From NCBI GenBank assembly GCA_025370075.1, contig CP073016.1, positions 1,426,001-1,490,000 of the forward strand: 64,000 nucleotides of DNA, written 5' to 3'. A model generated the notes under the pieces. It was not told where the DNA came from. It did no database searches and saw nothing but the letters and a program-made list of their open reading frames with translations. The stretch comes from Chryseotalea sp. WA131a. Lineage in GTDB: Bacteria; Bacteroidota; Bacteroidia; Cytophagales; Cyclobacteriaceae. The number at the start of each line of letters is the position of its first letter. Positions within the stretch are counted from its first letter, which is position 1. Positions 16,232-24,287 of this stretch are shown here, one piece after another. A program made the position numbers and the translations under genes.

Positions 16232-16710
16232 TAACGTCCATCAAAGAAGTTTACGAATGGCTAGAAGAGGTAAATGATCCGGAGATACCCGTATTGTCGT
16301 TGGTGGATTTGGGAGTCATCACAGAAGTGGAAGTGGATGGAGAAAAAGTTTCGGTAGAACTAACACCCACCTTTGCTGGATGTCCCGCCATGGAGGTAAT
16401 GAAGAATGAAGTCATCGAAAAGTTAAAAAGCAAAGGGATCAGCAATGTATCCGTCAATGTCTCCTTTCGGATTCCGTGGTCGTCTGATTTTATTTCTGAA
16501 AAGGGAAAAAAAGCACTCAAGCAATTTGGATTAGCGCCACCACCCTCCAACAAAGTATTTCACGATTTGGAAATTCTTGAAAGTGCAATCTGTCCACGGT
16601 GCGAGGGTGAAAATACCGAACTTAAGAATCCTTTTGGCCCAACGTTGTGCCGCGCCATTTACTACTGCCACACTTGCCACGAAGCCTTTGAGCAATTCAA
16701 ACCGCTATAA
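16228..16710 (+). CDS. paaD: Phenylacetyl-CoA epoxidase assembly protein PaaD
   Basis: PaaD is a MIP18/SufT-family Fe-S maturation factor needed for epoxidase activity. The ATG at 16228, overlapping the preceding stop, gives a 160-residue protein. A MIP18 domain comes first (SIKEVYEWLEEVNDPEIPVL, then LTPTFAGCPAMEVMKNEV), followed by a four-cysteine zinc-ribbon tail (CPRCEGENTELKNPFGPTLC, then CHTC) typical of PaaD. An upstream in-frame extension of 27 codons lies inside the DinB-fold gene and is discarded. No paaE follows: the next gene is an unrelated lipoprotein. Confidence 0.95.
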   Translation: MITSIKEVYEWLEEVNDPEIPVLSLVDLGVITEVEVDGEKVSVELTPTFAGCPAMEVMKNEVIEKLKSKGISNVSVNVSFRIPWSSDFISEKGKKALKQFGLAPPPSNKVFHDLEILESAICPRCEGENTELKNPFGPTLCRAIYYCHTCHEAFEQFKPL

Positions 16711-16784
16711 ATGTCAGAAAACTTACATGTTTGTAATTTTTTGAGCAAAACCTTTTTTCTTTGCCGACCGTATAGCTTAAGTCC

Positions 16785-17384
16785 ATGAATAGTACCCGTA
16801 TCCACTTTATCTTTTTGGCATTTTCTGCAGCTGCTTTATTGAGCTGTGGCCGCTCTGCAACCTCTACTGAAAAAACCAGTTTTTCAACTGCCGATTCTCT
16901 TACCGATCGGTATCTAAGTCTGCAAGACACGTTGGTACATGTGTGGAACAAACTGATCCATGACGAAAATGAGAGAATCCGTGCGATGGAAAAAGTACTG
17001 ACCGAGCTAAATAAACAATCCGGAGAGGCTTCCTTAAGTTCTTTAGAAACTCGGTTTGGGCAAATCAAAGAATTAAGGATAACGCCCAAAACGCTTTCCA
17101 ATCCTAATGTGCTAGAGGAATATGACTTTGCACATGAATCACTCATCAGCGAATTGATGACAGCGTCCTCCAATCTATCCATTATCAATCAACCATCTTT
17201 TCAACAATTGCTCGATAACATTAAAATTACGGAAGGCCAGATAAACCTGAACCGCTCCGATTATGATAGCATTGCGCAAGCCTTCAATGCTTTTTTAAAA
17301 AAACATAAGTCGACCCTAAAGCAGATTGACCAAACCTGCAATCTGGAGCAACGTTATCTTTTCAATTCAGTGGTAAAAAAATGA
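16785..17384 (+). CDS. Uncharacterised lipoprotein
   Basis: The first 22 residues form a lipoprotein signal with lipobox ALLSC, so the mature protein is anchored by Cys21 or so. The remaining 178 residues are largely helical and charged (LTDRYLSLQDTLVHVWNKL, ERIRAMEKVLTELNKQ) and end in an anti-parallel helical pattern (YDSIAQAFNAFLKKHKSTLKQI). That general shape recalls LemA-type helical bundles, but I see no diagnostic motif. It is followed by a hairpin terminator. Function unknown. Confidence 0.7.
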   Translation: MNSTRIHFIFLAFSAAALLSCGRSATSTEKTSFSTADSLTDRYLSLQDTLVHVWNKLIHDENERIRAMEKVLTELNKQSGEASLSSLETRFGQIKELRITPKTLSNPNVLEEYDFAHESLISELMTASSNLSIINQPSFQQLLDNIKITEGQINLNRSDYDSIAQAFNAFLKKHKSTLKQIDQTCNLEQRYLFNSVVKK

Positions 17385-17387
17385 GGT

Positions 17388-17416
17388 TGTCTCCAAAGTA
17401 GAGACAGTCTTTTTTA
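17388..17416 (+). terminator. Hairpin plus T-run after the lipoprotein gene
   Basis: TGTCTC, a 7-base loop and GAGACA (17388-17406), followed by GTCTTTTTTA. It also resembles GTTGTCTC...GAGACAG ends of IS1182-type elements, so it may be the right end of the IS remnant that follows. Confidence 0.55.
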
Positions 17417-17479
17417 TCAAGAAGTCTTTGTTGGTTTTTATGAAGGGTGTTTTTTTCGAGAGAAAAATGGTGGATGATT

Positions 17480-17732
17480 TTATGCCTCTAGCTTAATCAG
17501 GTTGTGTGCTAAAGCAAGTAATCTGGGTATTTATTTCGCCTTTTACTAGCCGTTTGAACATAAACTTTTTGAAGTTTTTGTTATGCTTGATGTTGGCAAA
17601 AACATGTTCCACATCCAGCTGCTCTTTGTGTTTGCGATAGATAATTCCTTGCTCGCTTTTCAATCTCAGGTCAGCTTGTTGCTTTAGTTCTCTCAAGGAA
17701 TGGTTGATAATGTCTTGCCCCTGATCATAAAA
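17480..17732 (-). pseudogene. IS1182-type transposase, C-terminal remnant
   Basis: The minus strand encodes the end of an IS1182-family DDE transposase. One frame reads LRELKQQADLRLKSEQGIIY and continues LDVEHVFANIKHNKNFKKFMF, matching the E-x-VFGxIKxNxxFxRF block that carries the last catalytic Glu. A second frame then supplies LLALAHNLIKLEA, the usual C-terminus, ending at TAA 17480-17482. A frameshift separates the two and a stop precedes the block at about 17733. Only about 80 of 450-500 residues remain, so the element is dead. Confidence 0.8.
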
Positions 17733-18020
17733 CTAAATTATCGCTCTTGAAGGGGTCGACATTTTTAAAATGTTGATTACGGCCAAAATGATTGTGTAGG
17801 CCGCCCATTGAAAGTTCATTTGAAAAGTCTGGTCAAAGATGGACATTAAATGGTGCACATCAAGTAGCCAACCTCAGTACTGCCCAGTGTAGTGGCGAAT
17901 GGAAAGAGTCAAGAACTTGAGCCGAAACCCTAACTTAAACTAATGTAAAACTGTCGTACGCCAAGTGAAATATGACACATCAATCATTCCATATTTCGTG
18001 TTAACTTTGAAAAGATTACT
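17733..18020. other. Gene-free spacer upstream of the RMD1-like gene
   Basis: About 290 bases with stops in all frames at short intervals. I see no RNA structure or further IS sequence that I can support. Confidence 0.5.
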
Positions 18021-18809
18021 ATGGAAAAGACTGTAAAACTATCGGCCATATTGGTAGCCAACCAATTGGATATTAAAGGCCTTAAGGCTTTTTTAGAAAT
18101 CAAACCTGCTTACGATTCCTCTACCGAATTGTTGTATAGCTTCGGCAATAACCGTTACCAATATTTCTTTAATTATGGTGTGATTGTGTTCTCCGGCCAT
18201 TCAGAAGAAGAAATCAAAATAGCAGTAAAGGCGATTCAGCCATACCTCAAAGATCCCAACAACAACTGGTTGCGCGATGACCACGAAATCAGTGTGCAGC
18301 CGGGCAACATGGAATTTGAATTCGACCAATTGATTGTTGACCACCTGGATACCAAAGTGATGCGCATTGCCATGTTCAACTTGGCCCAGTCGGTTGCCCT
18401 CGATCACTACCATGTCATCACCGAAAATTCGCTCAGCGAAATAAAAGAATTTGCCCGCGACTTGGAGCGTACAGGTAAACTAAGCATTGGCAGGCGAGAG
18501 ATGATCAAGTTCATTGGCAAAGCGTTGAATACCCAAAACGATATTGCCGACAACATATATATTTTCGATGCGCCCGAGCAAGTGTGGGACGATGAATATT
18601 TGGATAAGCTGCACAAAGGGTTGATGAAGCATTTTGATTTGCGTGTGCGCTTCAGTGAGATTGAATACACTTTGCGCATCATTGAAGATAACCTGAGCGT
18701 ATTCAGAGAAATCTCGCATCAACGCGAAAGCAGCATATTGGAGTGGATTATTATCGCGTTGATTCTGGTGGAGGTCTTAAATTTGTTTGTTGATAAAATA
18801 TTAAAATGA
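18021..18809 (+). CDS. RMD1/DUF155-family protein
   Basis: A 262-residue protein matching the RMD1/Sif2 (DUF155) family. Characteristic elements are FNYGVIVFSGHSEEE, MRIAMFNLAQSVALDHY, SLSEIKEFARDLERTGKLSI and the FREISHQRESSILEWIIIALI end with a single C-terminal transmembrane segment (about residues 239-258). Eukaryotic relatives sit in the mitochondrial inner membrane and affect mitochondrial translation; the bacterial function is unknown. Its stop overlaps the start of the next gene by four bases (ATGA), so it is co-translated with the C39-peptidase-like gene and probably with the GCS2-like ligase. Confidence 0.85.
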   Translation: MEKTVKLSAILVANQLDIKGLKAFLEIKPAYDSSTELLYSFGNNRYQYFFNYGVIVFSGHSEEEIKIAVKAIQPYLKDPNNNWLRDDHEISVQPGNMEFEFDQLIVDHLDTKVMRIAMFNLAQSVALDHYHVITENSLSEIKEFARDLERTGKLSIGRREMIKFIGKALNTQNDIADNIYIFDAPEQVWDDEYLDKLHKGLMKHFDLRVRFSEIEYTLRIIEDNLSVFREISHQRESSILEWIIIALILVEVLNLFVDKILK

Positions 18810-19312
18810 GTCATCGCCAAGGATTATTCCTCAACTTTGATATCAAGACCCAGCCCGATGAGGTAGCCTGCGGCCCTACGTGCCTGCACGCACTTTATGA
18901 GTTTTATAAAGACCCTATCTCACTTAAGGAAGTGGTGCAAGAAGTAAAGCAATTAAAGAACGGTGGCACCTTGGGCGTGATGCTCGGCAACCACGCCCTG
19001 AAGCGTGGGTACAAAGTGCATATCTATACTTACAACCTAACGGTATTTGACCCTACGTGATTTGAGCTGCCCCAAGGCAAAATCATCGCGAACTTGAAAA
19101 AACAAATGCGCTACAAGTTCAGGAGCAATAAACGAAAGGTGGCATCGAAAGCATACATCGAATTTTTGAAAGCGAGCGAAAAAATTTTTCATCATGAGCT
19201 AGACGAAAACCTAATTAAAAAATACTTAAAAGGTATTGAAGACAAAATTTTAAGAGATGAATTGTATGATATCATAATGGAAGTATTTTTGAATAAAATA
19301 AAGACAAAGTAA
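18806..19312 (+). pseudogene. C39-peptidase-like protein with in-frame TGA and missing C-terminal part
   Basis: The N-terminus FDIKTQPDEVACGPTCLHAL contains the Cys of papain-like C39 peptidases (E-x-x-CGPTCL). The frame meets a TGA at 19058-19060 in FDPT-stop-FELPQGKII, where a TGG (Trp) would be natural. The same frame then continues for 83 codons (KVASKAYIEFLKA, LDENLIKKYLKGI) to TAA at 19312. The combined 169 residues are shorter than the roughly 230-250 of relatives, and the downstream His/Asp catalytic region is not evident. It overlaps the GCS2-like gene by one base. I call it a truncated pseudogene with a nonsense mutation; an assembly error at one base cannot be excluded. Confidence 0.65.
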
Positions 19313-20553
19313 TGACCCAGCCCACACGCATCCATTTGTTTCAAGGTTACGGAATTGAGCTAGAATACATGCTGGTCGATAAAGAAACATTGGCCATCAA
19401 GTCCATTGCTGATGAAGTGTTGAAACACGAGCTCGGAAGTTACGGAAGTGACTTTGAGAATGGTATGGTAACTTGGTCGAACGAGTTGGTGCTGCACGTG
19501 ATTGAATTAAAATCAACTCGGCCAGAAAATAATTTCAATGCGCTAGAAAATGCTTTCGTGGATGATGTGCGGAGGATTAATGCCATCTTGTATAAATGGA
19601 ATGCCATGCTCATGCCCACGGCTGCGCATCCGTTTATGAATCCGCTCACCGATACCAAACTATGGCCGCACGATAGCAACGAAGTATATGATCTGTACGA
19701 TAAAATTTTTAACACCAAAGGCCACGGTTGGTCGAACTTGCAAAGCACTCATTTGAATTTGCCTTTTTATGACGATGAAGAGTTTGCCAAACTTCATGCT
19801 GCTGTACGTTTAATCTTACCCATTCTGCCTGCACTTTGTGCTAGCTCTCCTATTTTAGACGGAAGATTAACGGGCACGTTAGATACTAGGCTCAGCTATT
19901 ATAAAACAAACCAATCCAAAATACCATCCATCACAGGTCGCGTCATTCCAGAAGCTATTTTTTCTAAACGAAATTATTTGAACCAAGTGTATGAAAAAAT
20001 CAAAACCGACATTGCCCCTTACGACACAAAAAATATTTTAAATCCAATTTGGGTGAATTCGCGCGGAGCCATTCCTCGGTTTGATAGAGGCTCGATTGAA
20101 ATACGGTTGATGGACATTCAAGAATGCCCAACGGCCGACATGGCAATAATTGAATTGGTCATTGAAACCTTAACGGCATTGACCAACAATAAATTCATTG
20201 ACTTTGAAGAGCAAATGAAATACAAAACAGAAGGCTTGGTGCAGGTATATGCAAGAGTATTGACCACTGGGCTTTTTACAGAGATTGACGCCCCCGAGTA
20301 CTTAAAGGTTTTTGGTCTTACAGCAACTTGCACCGTACGCGAACTTTGGCAAATAATTATTGATAAACTTGTTGCTGCGGGTAACACGGCATTGGAAAAA
20401 TGGAAGCCAGAACTCTCCGTCATCCTCAAAGAAGGTTCACTTTCTGAACGCATCATCAAAGCACTCGACAACGATCACTCGCCCAAAGCGATTGCTAAAA
20501 CTTATCGCCAATTGAGCGGTTGCTTGGCGCAGAATAAGATGTTTATACCGTAA
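19312..20553 (+). CDS. GCS2-type carboxylate-amine ligase (glutamate--cysteine ligase family)
   Basis: A 413-residue ATP-dependent ligase of the GCS2 family. It opens with LFQGYGIELEYMLVDKETL, where GxExE provides metal ligands, then STHLNLPFYDDEEFAKLHAA, LDGRLTGTLDTRLSYY, ITGRVIPE and SRGAIPRFDRGSIEIRLMDIQECPTAD. Family members form gamma-glutamyl or similar amide bonds; the substrates of this subgroup are not established. It starts one base inside the preceding C39-like gene. In other Bacteroidota such genes commonly sit with RimK-type ligases and C39-like peptidases, but no RimK is seen here. Confidence 0.85.
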   Translation: MTQPTRIHLFQGYGIELEYMLVDKETLAIKSIADEVLKHELGSYGSDFENGMVTWSNELVLHVIELKSTRPENNFNALENAFVDDVRRINAILYKWNAMLMPTAAHPFMNPLTDTKLWPHDSNEVYDLYDKIFNTKGHGWSNLQSTHLNLPFYDDEEFAKLHAAVRLILPILPALCASSPILDGRLTGTLDTRLSYYKTNQSKIPSITGRVIPEAIFSKRNYLNQVYEKIKTDIAPYDTKNILNPIWVNSRGAIPRFDRGSIEIRLMDIQECPTADMAIIELVIETLTALTNNKFIDFEEQMKYKTEGLVQVYARVLTTGLFTEIDAPEYLKVFGLTATCTVRELWQIIIDKLVAAGNTALEKWKPELSVILKEGSLSERIIKALDNDHSPKAIAKTYRQLSGCLAQNKMFIP

Positions 20554-20591
20554 CTAGACTTTCCTTATCCTTGTAAAAGCAGAAAATCATA

Positions 20592-20646
20592 AACCCCGAA
20601 ATATCAAAATGTCATTTTGATATTTCGGGGTTCGTATTTACCTTTG
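20592..20646 (+). promoter_or_regulatory. 20-bp perfect inverted repeat overlapping the promoter of the DUF4143 ATPase gene
   Basis: AACCCCGAAATATCAAAATG (20592-20611), one T, then its exact reverse complement (20613-20632). The right arm contains TTG (20617-20619), which is 19 bases before TACCTTTG (20639-20646), an exact TAnnTTTG match. The palindrome therefore covers the -33 element, as an operator would. Alternatively it is the end of a mobile unit: a degenerate copy lies just past the gene. Confidence 0.7.
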
Positions 20647-20650
20647 ATGC

Positions 20651-21817
20651 ATGATTAAGCGGAAAATAGAAAAGCAATTAAAGCAGCTGATCCAACAGTT
20701 TCCATCGGTTTGCGTATTAGGACCTCGGCAAGTGGGCAAAACCACCTTGGCGAAACGGTTAGCGCAAACAGTAAAGAAACCTGTTCTCTATTTAGACTTA
20801 GAGCGACCAACTGATAGATTAAAATTGCAGGATGCTGAGTCGTACTTGGCGCAACATGCAGATAAGTGCGTGATCATAGACGAGGTACAATTTATGCCCA
20901 GTCTCTTTCAAGTACTGAGACCGTTGATTGACGATAAGCGACTGGCCGGTCGATTTTTATTGACAGGCTCTGCTTCGCCTGAATTGATAAAAGGAGTTTC
21001 AGAATCATTAGCTGGAAGAATTGGATATGTAGAGTTATCACCTTTTACGTTTTTGGAAACAGGCAATAAACCCATACTAGAAAAGCATTGGTTCAGGGGT
21101 GGCTTTCCATCTTCCTATTTATCAAAGCGTGCTGATAGCTCTATTCGGTGGCTAGATTTTTTTATTAAATCCTATTTGGAAAGAGATCTAAATATGATTT
21201 ACAATATCAACTTCACTAGGAGTACCATGCAAAAAATGTGGACGATGATCGCACACTTTCATGGCAATATTTTGCAATCAGAAAATTTTGCTCGATCATT
21301 AGGTGTAACAGGCCCTACAGCTACTCGGTACTTTGATTTTTTGGAAGGGGCGTTCATCATTCATCGGCTACCAGCATACTCACATAACTCCAAAAAAAGA
21401 TTGGTCAAATCGCCCAAGCTTTACTTGAGAGATTCAGGTGTGCTGCATCGGCTTTCTCACTTTTCCGATATGGAAGACCTGAAATCGAACGTGATTGTAG
21501 GCAATTCTTGGGAGGGATATGTGATCGAGCAAATACTCAACACCAAACCCGATTATTTGCGGATCTATTATTATAGAACGCACGATGGTGCTGAAACGGA
21601 TGTTGTACTTGAGAAAGGGAATAAGGTAGTGGCTTGTATTGAAATCAAGTATAGCAATGCGTCCATTCTTTCAAAAGGATTTTATATTGGTTTACAAGAT
21701 TTAAAATGCAAAAGTGGTTTTGTTATCACTCCTGCTTCTGAAGACTATGTCAATGGGCAAGGGGTTAGATTCTGTTCGCTGATGGACTTCCTAAAAAAAT
21801 ACCTGGTTGCCCTATAG
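20651..21817 (+). CDS. AAA-type ATPase with DUF4143 domain
   Basis: A 388-residue protein of the AAA_14/DUF4143 class. Walker A is GPRQVGKTT (about 24-32), Walker B CVIIDEVQ (73-80), and sensor region RFLLTGSASPELIKG. The C-terminal DUF4143 domain (about 190-345) contains the SPKLYLRDSGVLHRL segment and a PD-(D/E)XK-like GAETDVVLEKGNKVVACIEIK, suggesting a nuclease-like fold. These genes are abundant, poorly understood and often horizontally acquired. It is flanked by related palindromic sequences and has no close operon partner. Confidence 0.9.
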   Translation: MIKRKIEKQLKQLIQQFPSVCVLGPRQVGKTTLAKRLAQTVKKPVLYLDLERPTDRLKLQDAESYLAQHADKCVIIDEVQFMPSLFQVLRPLIDDKRLAGRFLLTGSASPELIKGVSESLAGRIGYVELSPFTFLETGNKPILEKHWFRGGFPSSYLSKRADSSIRWLDFFIKSYLERDLNMIYNINFTRSTMQKMWTMIAHFHGNILQSENFARSLGVTGPTATRYFDFLEGAFIIHRLPAYSHNSKKRLVKSPKLYLRDSGVLHRLSHFSDMEDLKSNVIVGNSWEGYVIEQILNTKPDYLRIYYYRTHDGAETDVVLEKGNKVVACIEIKYSNASILSKGFYIGLQDLKCKSGFVITPASEDYVNGQGVRFCSLMDFLKKYLVAL

Positions 21818-21851
21818 AACTACGTATATCAACTTCTAAATATTAAAATAG

Positions 21852-21872
21852 CACTTTGATATTTCGGAATTC
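21852..21872. repeat. Degenerate copy of the palindrome arm downstream of the DUF4143 gene
   Basis: CACTTTGATATTTCGGAATTC resembles the right arm CATTTTGATATTTCGGGGTT found before the gene, with four or so mismatches. The facing arm at about 21836-21850 is only partly kept (AAATATTAAAATAG). Confidence 0.5.
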
Positions 21873-21877
21873 ATGAT

Positions 21878-23341
21878 TTAACCATACACCCATCTCATCA
21901 ACGTTATCGAAGCCAAGTAAATTAACGCAATCGATACGAGATTAAGCCAAATGCCTGCCTTCATCATGTGTTTCACCTTCATGTGGCCGCTTGAAAACAC
22001 TATGGCATTGGGCGGGGTAGCCACGGGAAACATAAAGGCCATACTGGCGCCCATGGTCACGGGCATGCCCATCAAAATCGGGTCGATGCCCAAGTTGGTG
22101 GCAATACCAAATACTACGGGCAAAAAAATCTGAACGAGGGCTACATTGCTCATTAGTTCTGTAATGAAAACAGATGCGGTGATCAATCCAAACAACAACC
22201 AATTGGTAGAAGGACTGTTCGCGGCAATCTTCGCTCCCACCGCCTGAATGATGCCAGCGTTTGAAAGCCCTTGCGCCAAGCACAATCCTCCGCCAAACAA
22301 AATCAAAATACCCCACGCCATTTTTTCGGTATCACTCCACGTTAATAGAAACCGAATGTTCTTTACATCGATTGGAATGATGAACATCAACAATCCGCCC
22401 ATCATGGCCACATTGGTATCGTTGAGCATTTCTTTTTTGAGTAACAGGTTAAGTGGTTGCTGAAATATCCACAGCAAACAAGTGATAGAAAAAATCACCA
22501 TCACTAATTTTTCTTCTTTGCGCAGAACTCCCAGTTCTTTAAGTTTTGATTTTATCAGTTCATCGCTCCCGCGTACTTTCTCGATTCCATTTTTGAATAA
22601 AAGTGAAGTGATGATGAAATACATGGCAATCAGAAGTACCACCATAATGGGCACACCCACCAGCATCCATTTTCCGAAATCAAGTTTTTGATGATAGAAC
22701 TGATCGAGCAAACCCGCAAACACAACATTGGGTGGCGTGCCGATGATGGTGCCGATACCTCCAATGCTAGAAGAATAACCCACAATCAACATCAAACCAA
22801 TGGCAAAATTGCGTTCTCCCTTCGGTAAATTTTCATGTGAGGCAGAAGGATCGCTCTTTAAAAGATTAATCACTGAAAGAGCTATCGGTAGCATCATCAT
22901 GGCGGTGGCGGTATTGCTAATCCACATACTAATGAAAGACGTAGAAATCATGAAGCCCAAAATGATTCCGTTACCGGAAGTACCAGTAATTTTTATGAGA
23001 TTGAGTGCGATGCGTTCGTGCAGTCGATGCTTCTCTAACCCCAACGCAATCATAAAACCACCCATGAACAAAAACACAATGGGGTTGGCATACGGTGCTG
23101 CGGCCTCGCTCATTTTCATTACGCCCATGAACGGAAACAATACCAATGGAAGCAACGCAGCGATGGCAATCGGCACGGATTCCGTCATCCACCAGATAAT
23201 GATCCATGCTGCTAAGGCCAGTACTTTTCCGGCTGATGGAGAGATGAAGGATTCACTGATGGTATCGATTAGGATAAAAAAAATAATGGGGCCGGCCAGA
23301 AAACCCGTTAATTTTTGCCAATCTGTTTTCGATTCAGTCAT
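21878..23341 (-). CDS. SLC13/DASS-family sodium:anion symporter
   Basis: A 487-residue inner-membrane transporter with 11-12 hydrophobic segments. The DASS family signatures are present: WIIIWWMTESVPIAIAALLP, the SNTAT motif in SMWISNTATAMMMLPIA (about 141-157), and the second-half counterpart ELMSNVALVQIFLP. GTPPNVVFAGL resembles the sodium-linked region. Family substrates are di- and tricarboxylates, sulfate or phosphate; this one cannot be assigned. It is transcribed alone and converges on the DUF4143 gene. Confidence 0.92.
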   Translation of the reverse strand: MTESKTDWQKLTGFLAGPIIFFILIDTISESFISPSAGKVLALAAWIIIWWMTESVPIAIAALLPLVLFPFMGVMKMSEAAAPYANPIVFLFMGGFMIALGLEKHRLHERIALNLIKITGTSGNGIILGFMISTSFISMWISNTATAMMMLPIALSVINLLKSDPSASHENLPKGERNFAIGLMLIVGYSSSIGGIGTIIGTPPNVVFAGLLDQFYHQKLDFGKWMLVGVPIMVVLLIAMYFIITSLLFKNGIEKVRGSDELIKSKLKELGVLRKEEKLVMVIFSITCLLWIFQQPLNLLLKKEMLNDTNVAMMGGLLMFIIPIDVKNIRFLLTWSDTEKMAWGILILFGGGLCLAQGLSNAGIIQAVGAKIAANSPSTNWLLFGLITASVFITELMSNVALVQIFLPVVFGIATNLGIDPILMGMPVTMGASMAFMFPVATPPNAIVFSSGHMKVKHMMKAGIWLNLVSIALIYLASITLMRWVYG

Positions 23342-23401
23342 GTATCATTTTTTTTACCGCAAAGCTCTCAGAGTTTAGCGGAAGTTTCTCTCCAAACAAA
23401 A

Positions 23402-23423
23402 AAGCGAAGGTTACCCCTCGCTT
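23402..23423 (-). terminator. Rho-independent terminator of the RRM gene
   Basis: On the minus strand AAGCGAGGG, a 4-base loop and CCTTCGCTT form a 9-bp stem with one wobble or mismatch, followed by TTTTTG. It begins about 20 bases after the RRM protein stop codon. Confidence 0.75.
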
Positions 23424-23443
23424 TCATAACGTGTATTCGAAGA

Positions 23444-23716
23444 TCATCCTTGTTGTTGTCCTCCACCACCTTCACCCTTGGGATTAGCCGGCTTTACTAC
23501 AATGGTGCGACCATCCAATTCAGTTTCATTCAATGCTGCAATGGCGGCTTGGGCTTCGGCATCTGTGGCCATTTCCACAAAACCAAATCCTTTTGAACGG
23601 CCCGTATCGCGATCTTTTACAATTTTGGCAGACGTAACCTGACCAAACTTGGCAAAGGCCGCCTCGAGATCTTCACGCCTTGTCTTAAAGTTTAAGCGAG
23701 CAACAAATATGTTCAT
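23444..23716 (-). CDS. RRM-domain RNA-binding protein
   Basis: A 90-residue single-RRM protein. RNP2 is IFVARL (residues 3-8) and RNP1 KGFGFVEM (about 43-50), with GRTIVVKPANPKGEGGGGQQ as a glycine-rich tail. Small RRM proteins of this kind occur in cyanobacteria and Bacteroidota and often respond to cold. The gene has an unusually long, AT-rich upstream region and its own terminator, so it is monocistronic. Confidence 0.95.
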   Translation of the reverse strand: MNIFVARLNFKTRREDLEAAFAKFGQVTSAKIVKDRDTGRSKGFGFVEMATDAEAQAAIAALNETELDGRTIVVKPANPKGEGGGGQQQG

Positions 23717-23869
23717 AGTACTTAAGTAATTAGTGAATACTAAACATGGTTGTTTGAACCACTACAAAATAGGAAATTATTCTGAACAATTTCAAGTGAT
23801 ATTTTTTAGTTGAACTTTTTTCATCGTGTTATTTAATATTTACAGTTAACTTGATGAAAAATCAATTCC

Positions 23870-24277
23870 ATGGAAAAATTAGAACACATTGGCATAGCTG
23901 TAAAAAACCTGAACGAAGCCAACAAGGTATTTGCCACTCTGCTGGGCAAGCCTCATTATAAAATCGAAGAAGTGGCCAGCGAAGGTGTGCGTACTTCTTT
24001 TTTTGACGTAGGCGGTTTAAAAATTGAACTATTGGAGGCCACGCGTGCCGATTCGCCCGTGGCAAAGTTTATTGAAAAAAGAGGCGAAGGAATTCACCAT
24101 TTAGCGTTTGCAGTCGATAACCTAGAAGCCTGTATGGCCGATGTATCGGAAAAAGGTTTTCGTCTGCTCGCGGATAAACCCAAAGACGGTGCCGACAACA
24201 AACGAATTGTCTTTCTTCACCCAAAAAGTACCAGCGGAATGCTGGTGGAAATGTGTGAGGAGAAAAAATACCAATAA
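23870..24277 (+). CDS. mce: Methylmalonyl-CoA epimerase
   Basis: The enzyme interconverts (R)- and (S)-methylmalonyl-CoA in propionyl-CoA metabolism. The 135-residue VOC-fold protein starts MEKLEHIGIAVKNL (metal ligand His6), continues FDVGGLKIELLEAT, GIHHLAFAVDNLE (second His) and LHPKSTSGMLVEMCE (last Glu). Length and motifs are typical. The methylmalonyl-CoA mutase genes are not in the window. Confidence 0.95.
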   Translation: MEKLEHIGIAVKNLNEANKVFATLLGKPHYKIEEVASEGVRTSFFDVGGLKIELLEATRADSPVAKFIEKRGEGIHHLAFAVDNLEACMADVSEKGFRLLADKPKDGADNKRIVFLHPKSTSGMLVEMCEEKKYQ

Positions 24278-24287
24278 TCCTTTACCA

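Noticed and set aside
17733..18020. Short minus-strand frame of about 28 codons with one hydrophobic stretch near 17750-17830
   Set aside because: Too short, no terminator or conservation evidence, and adjacent to IS debris.
18806..19312. TGA as selenocysteine codon
   Set aside because: No SECIS-like hairpin seen just downstream, no Sec machinery in the window, and Trp is the natural residue there.
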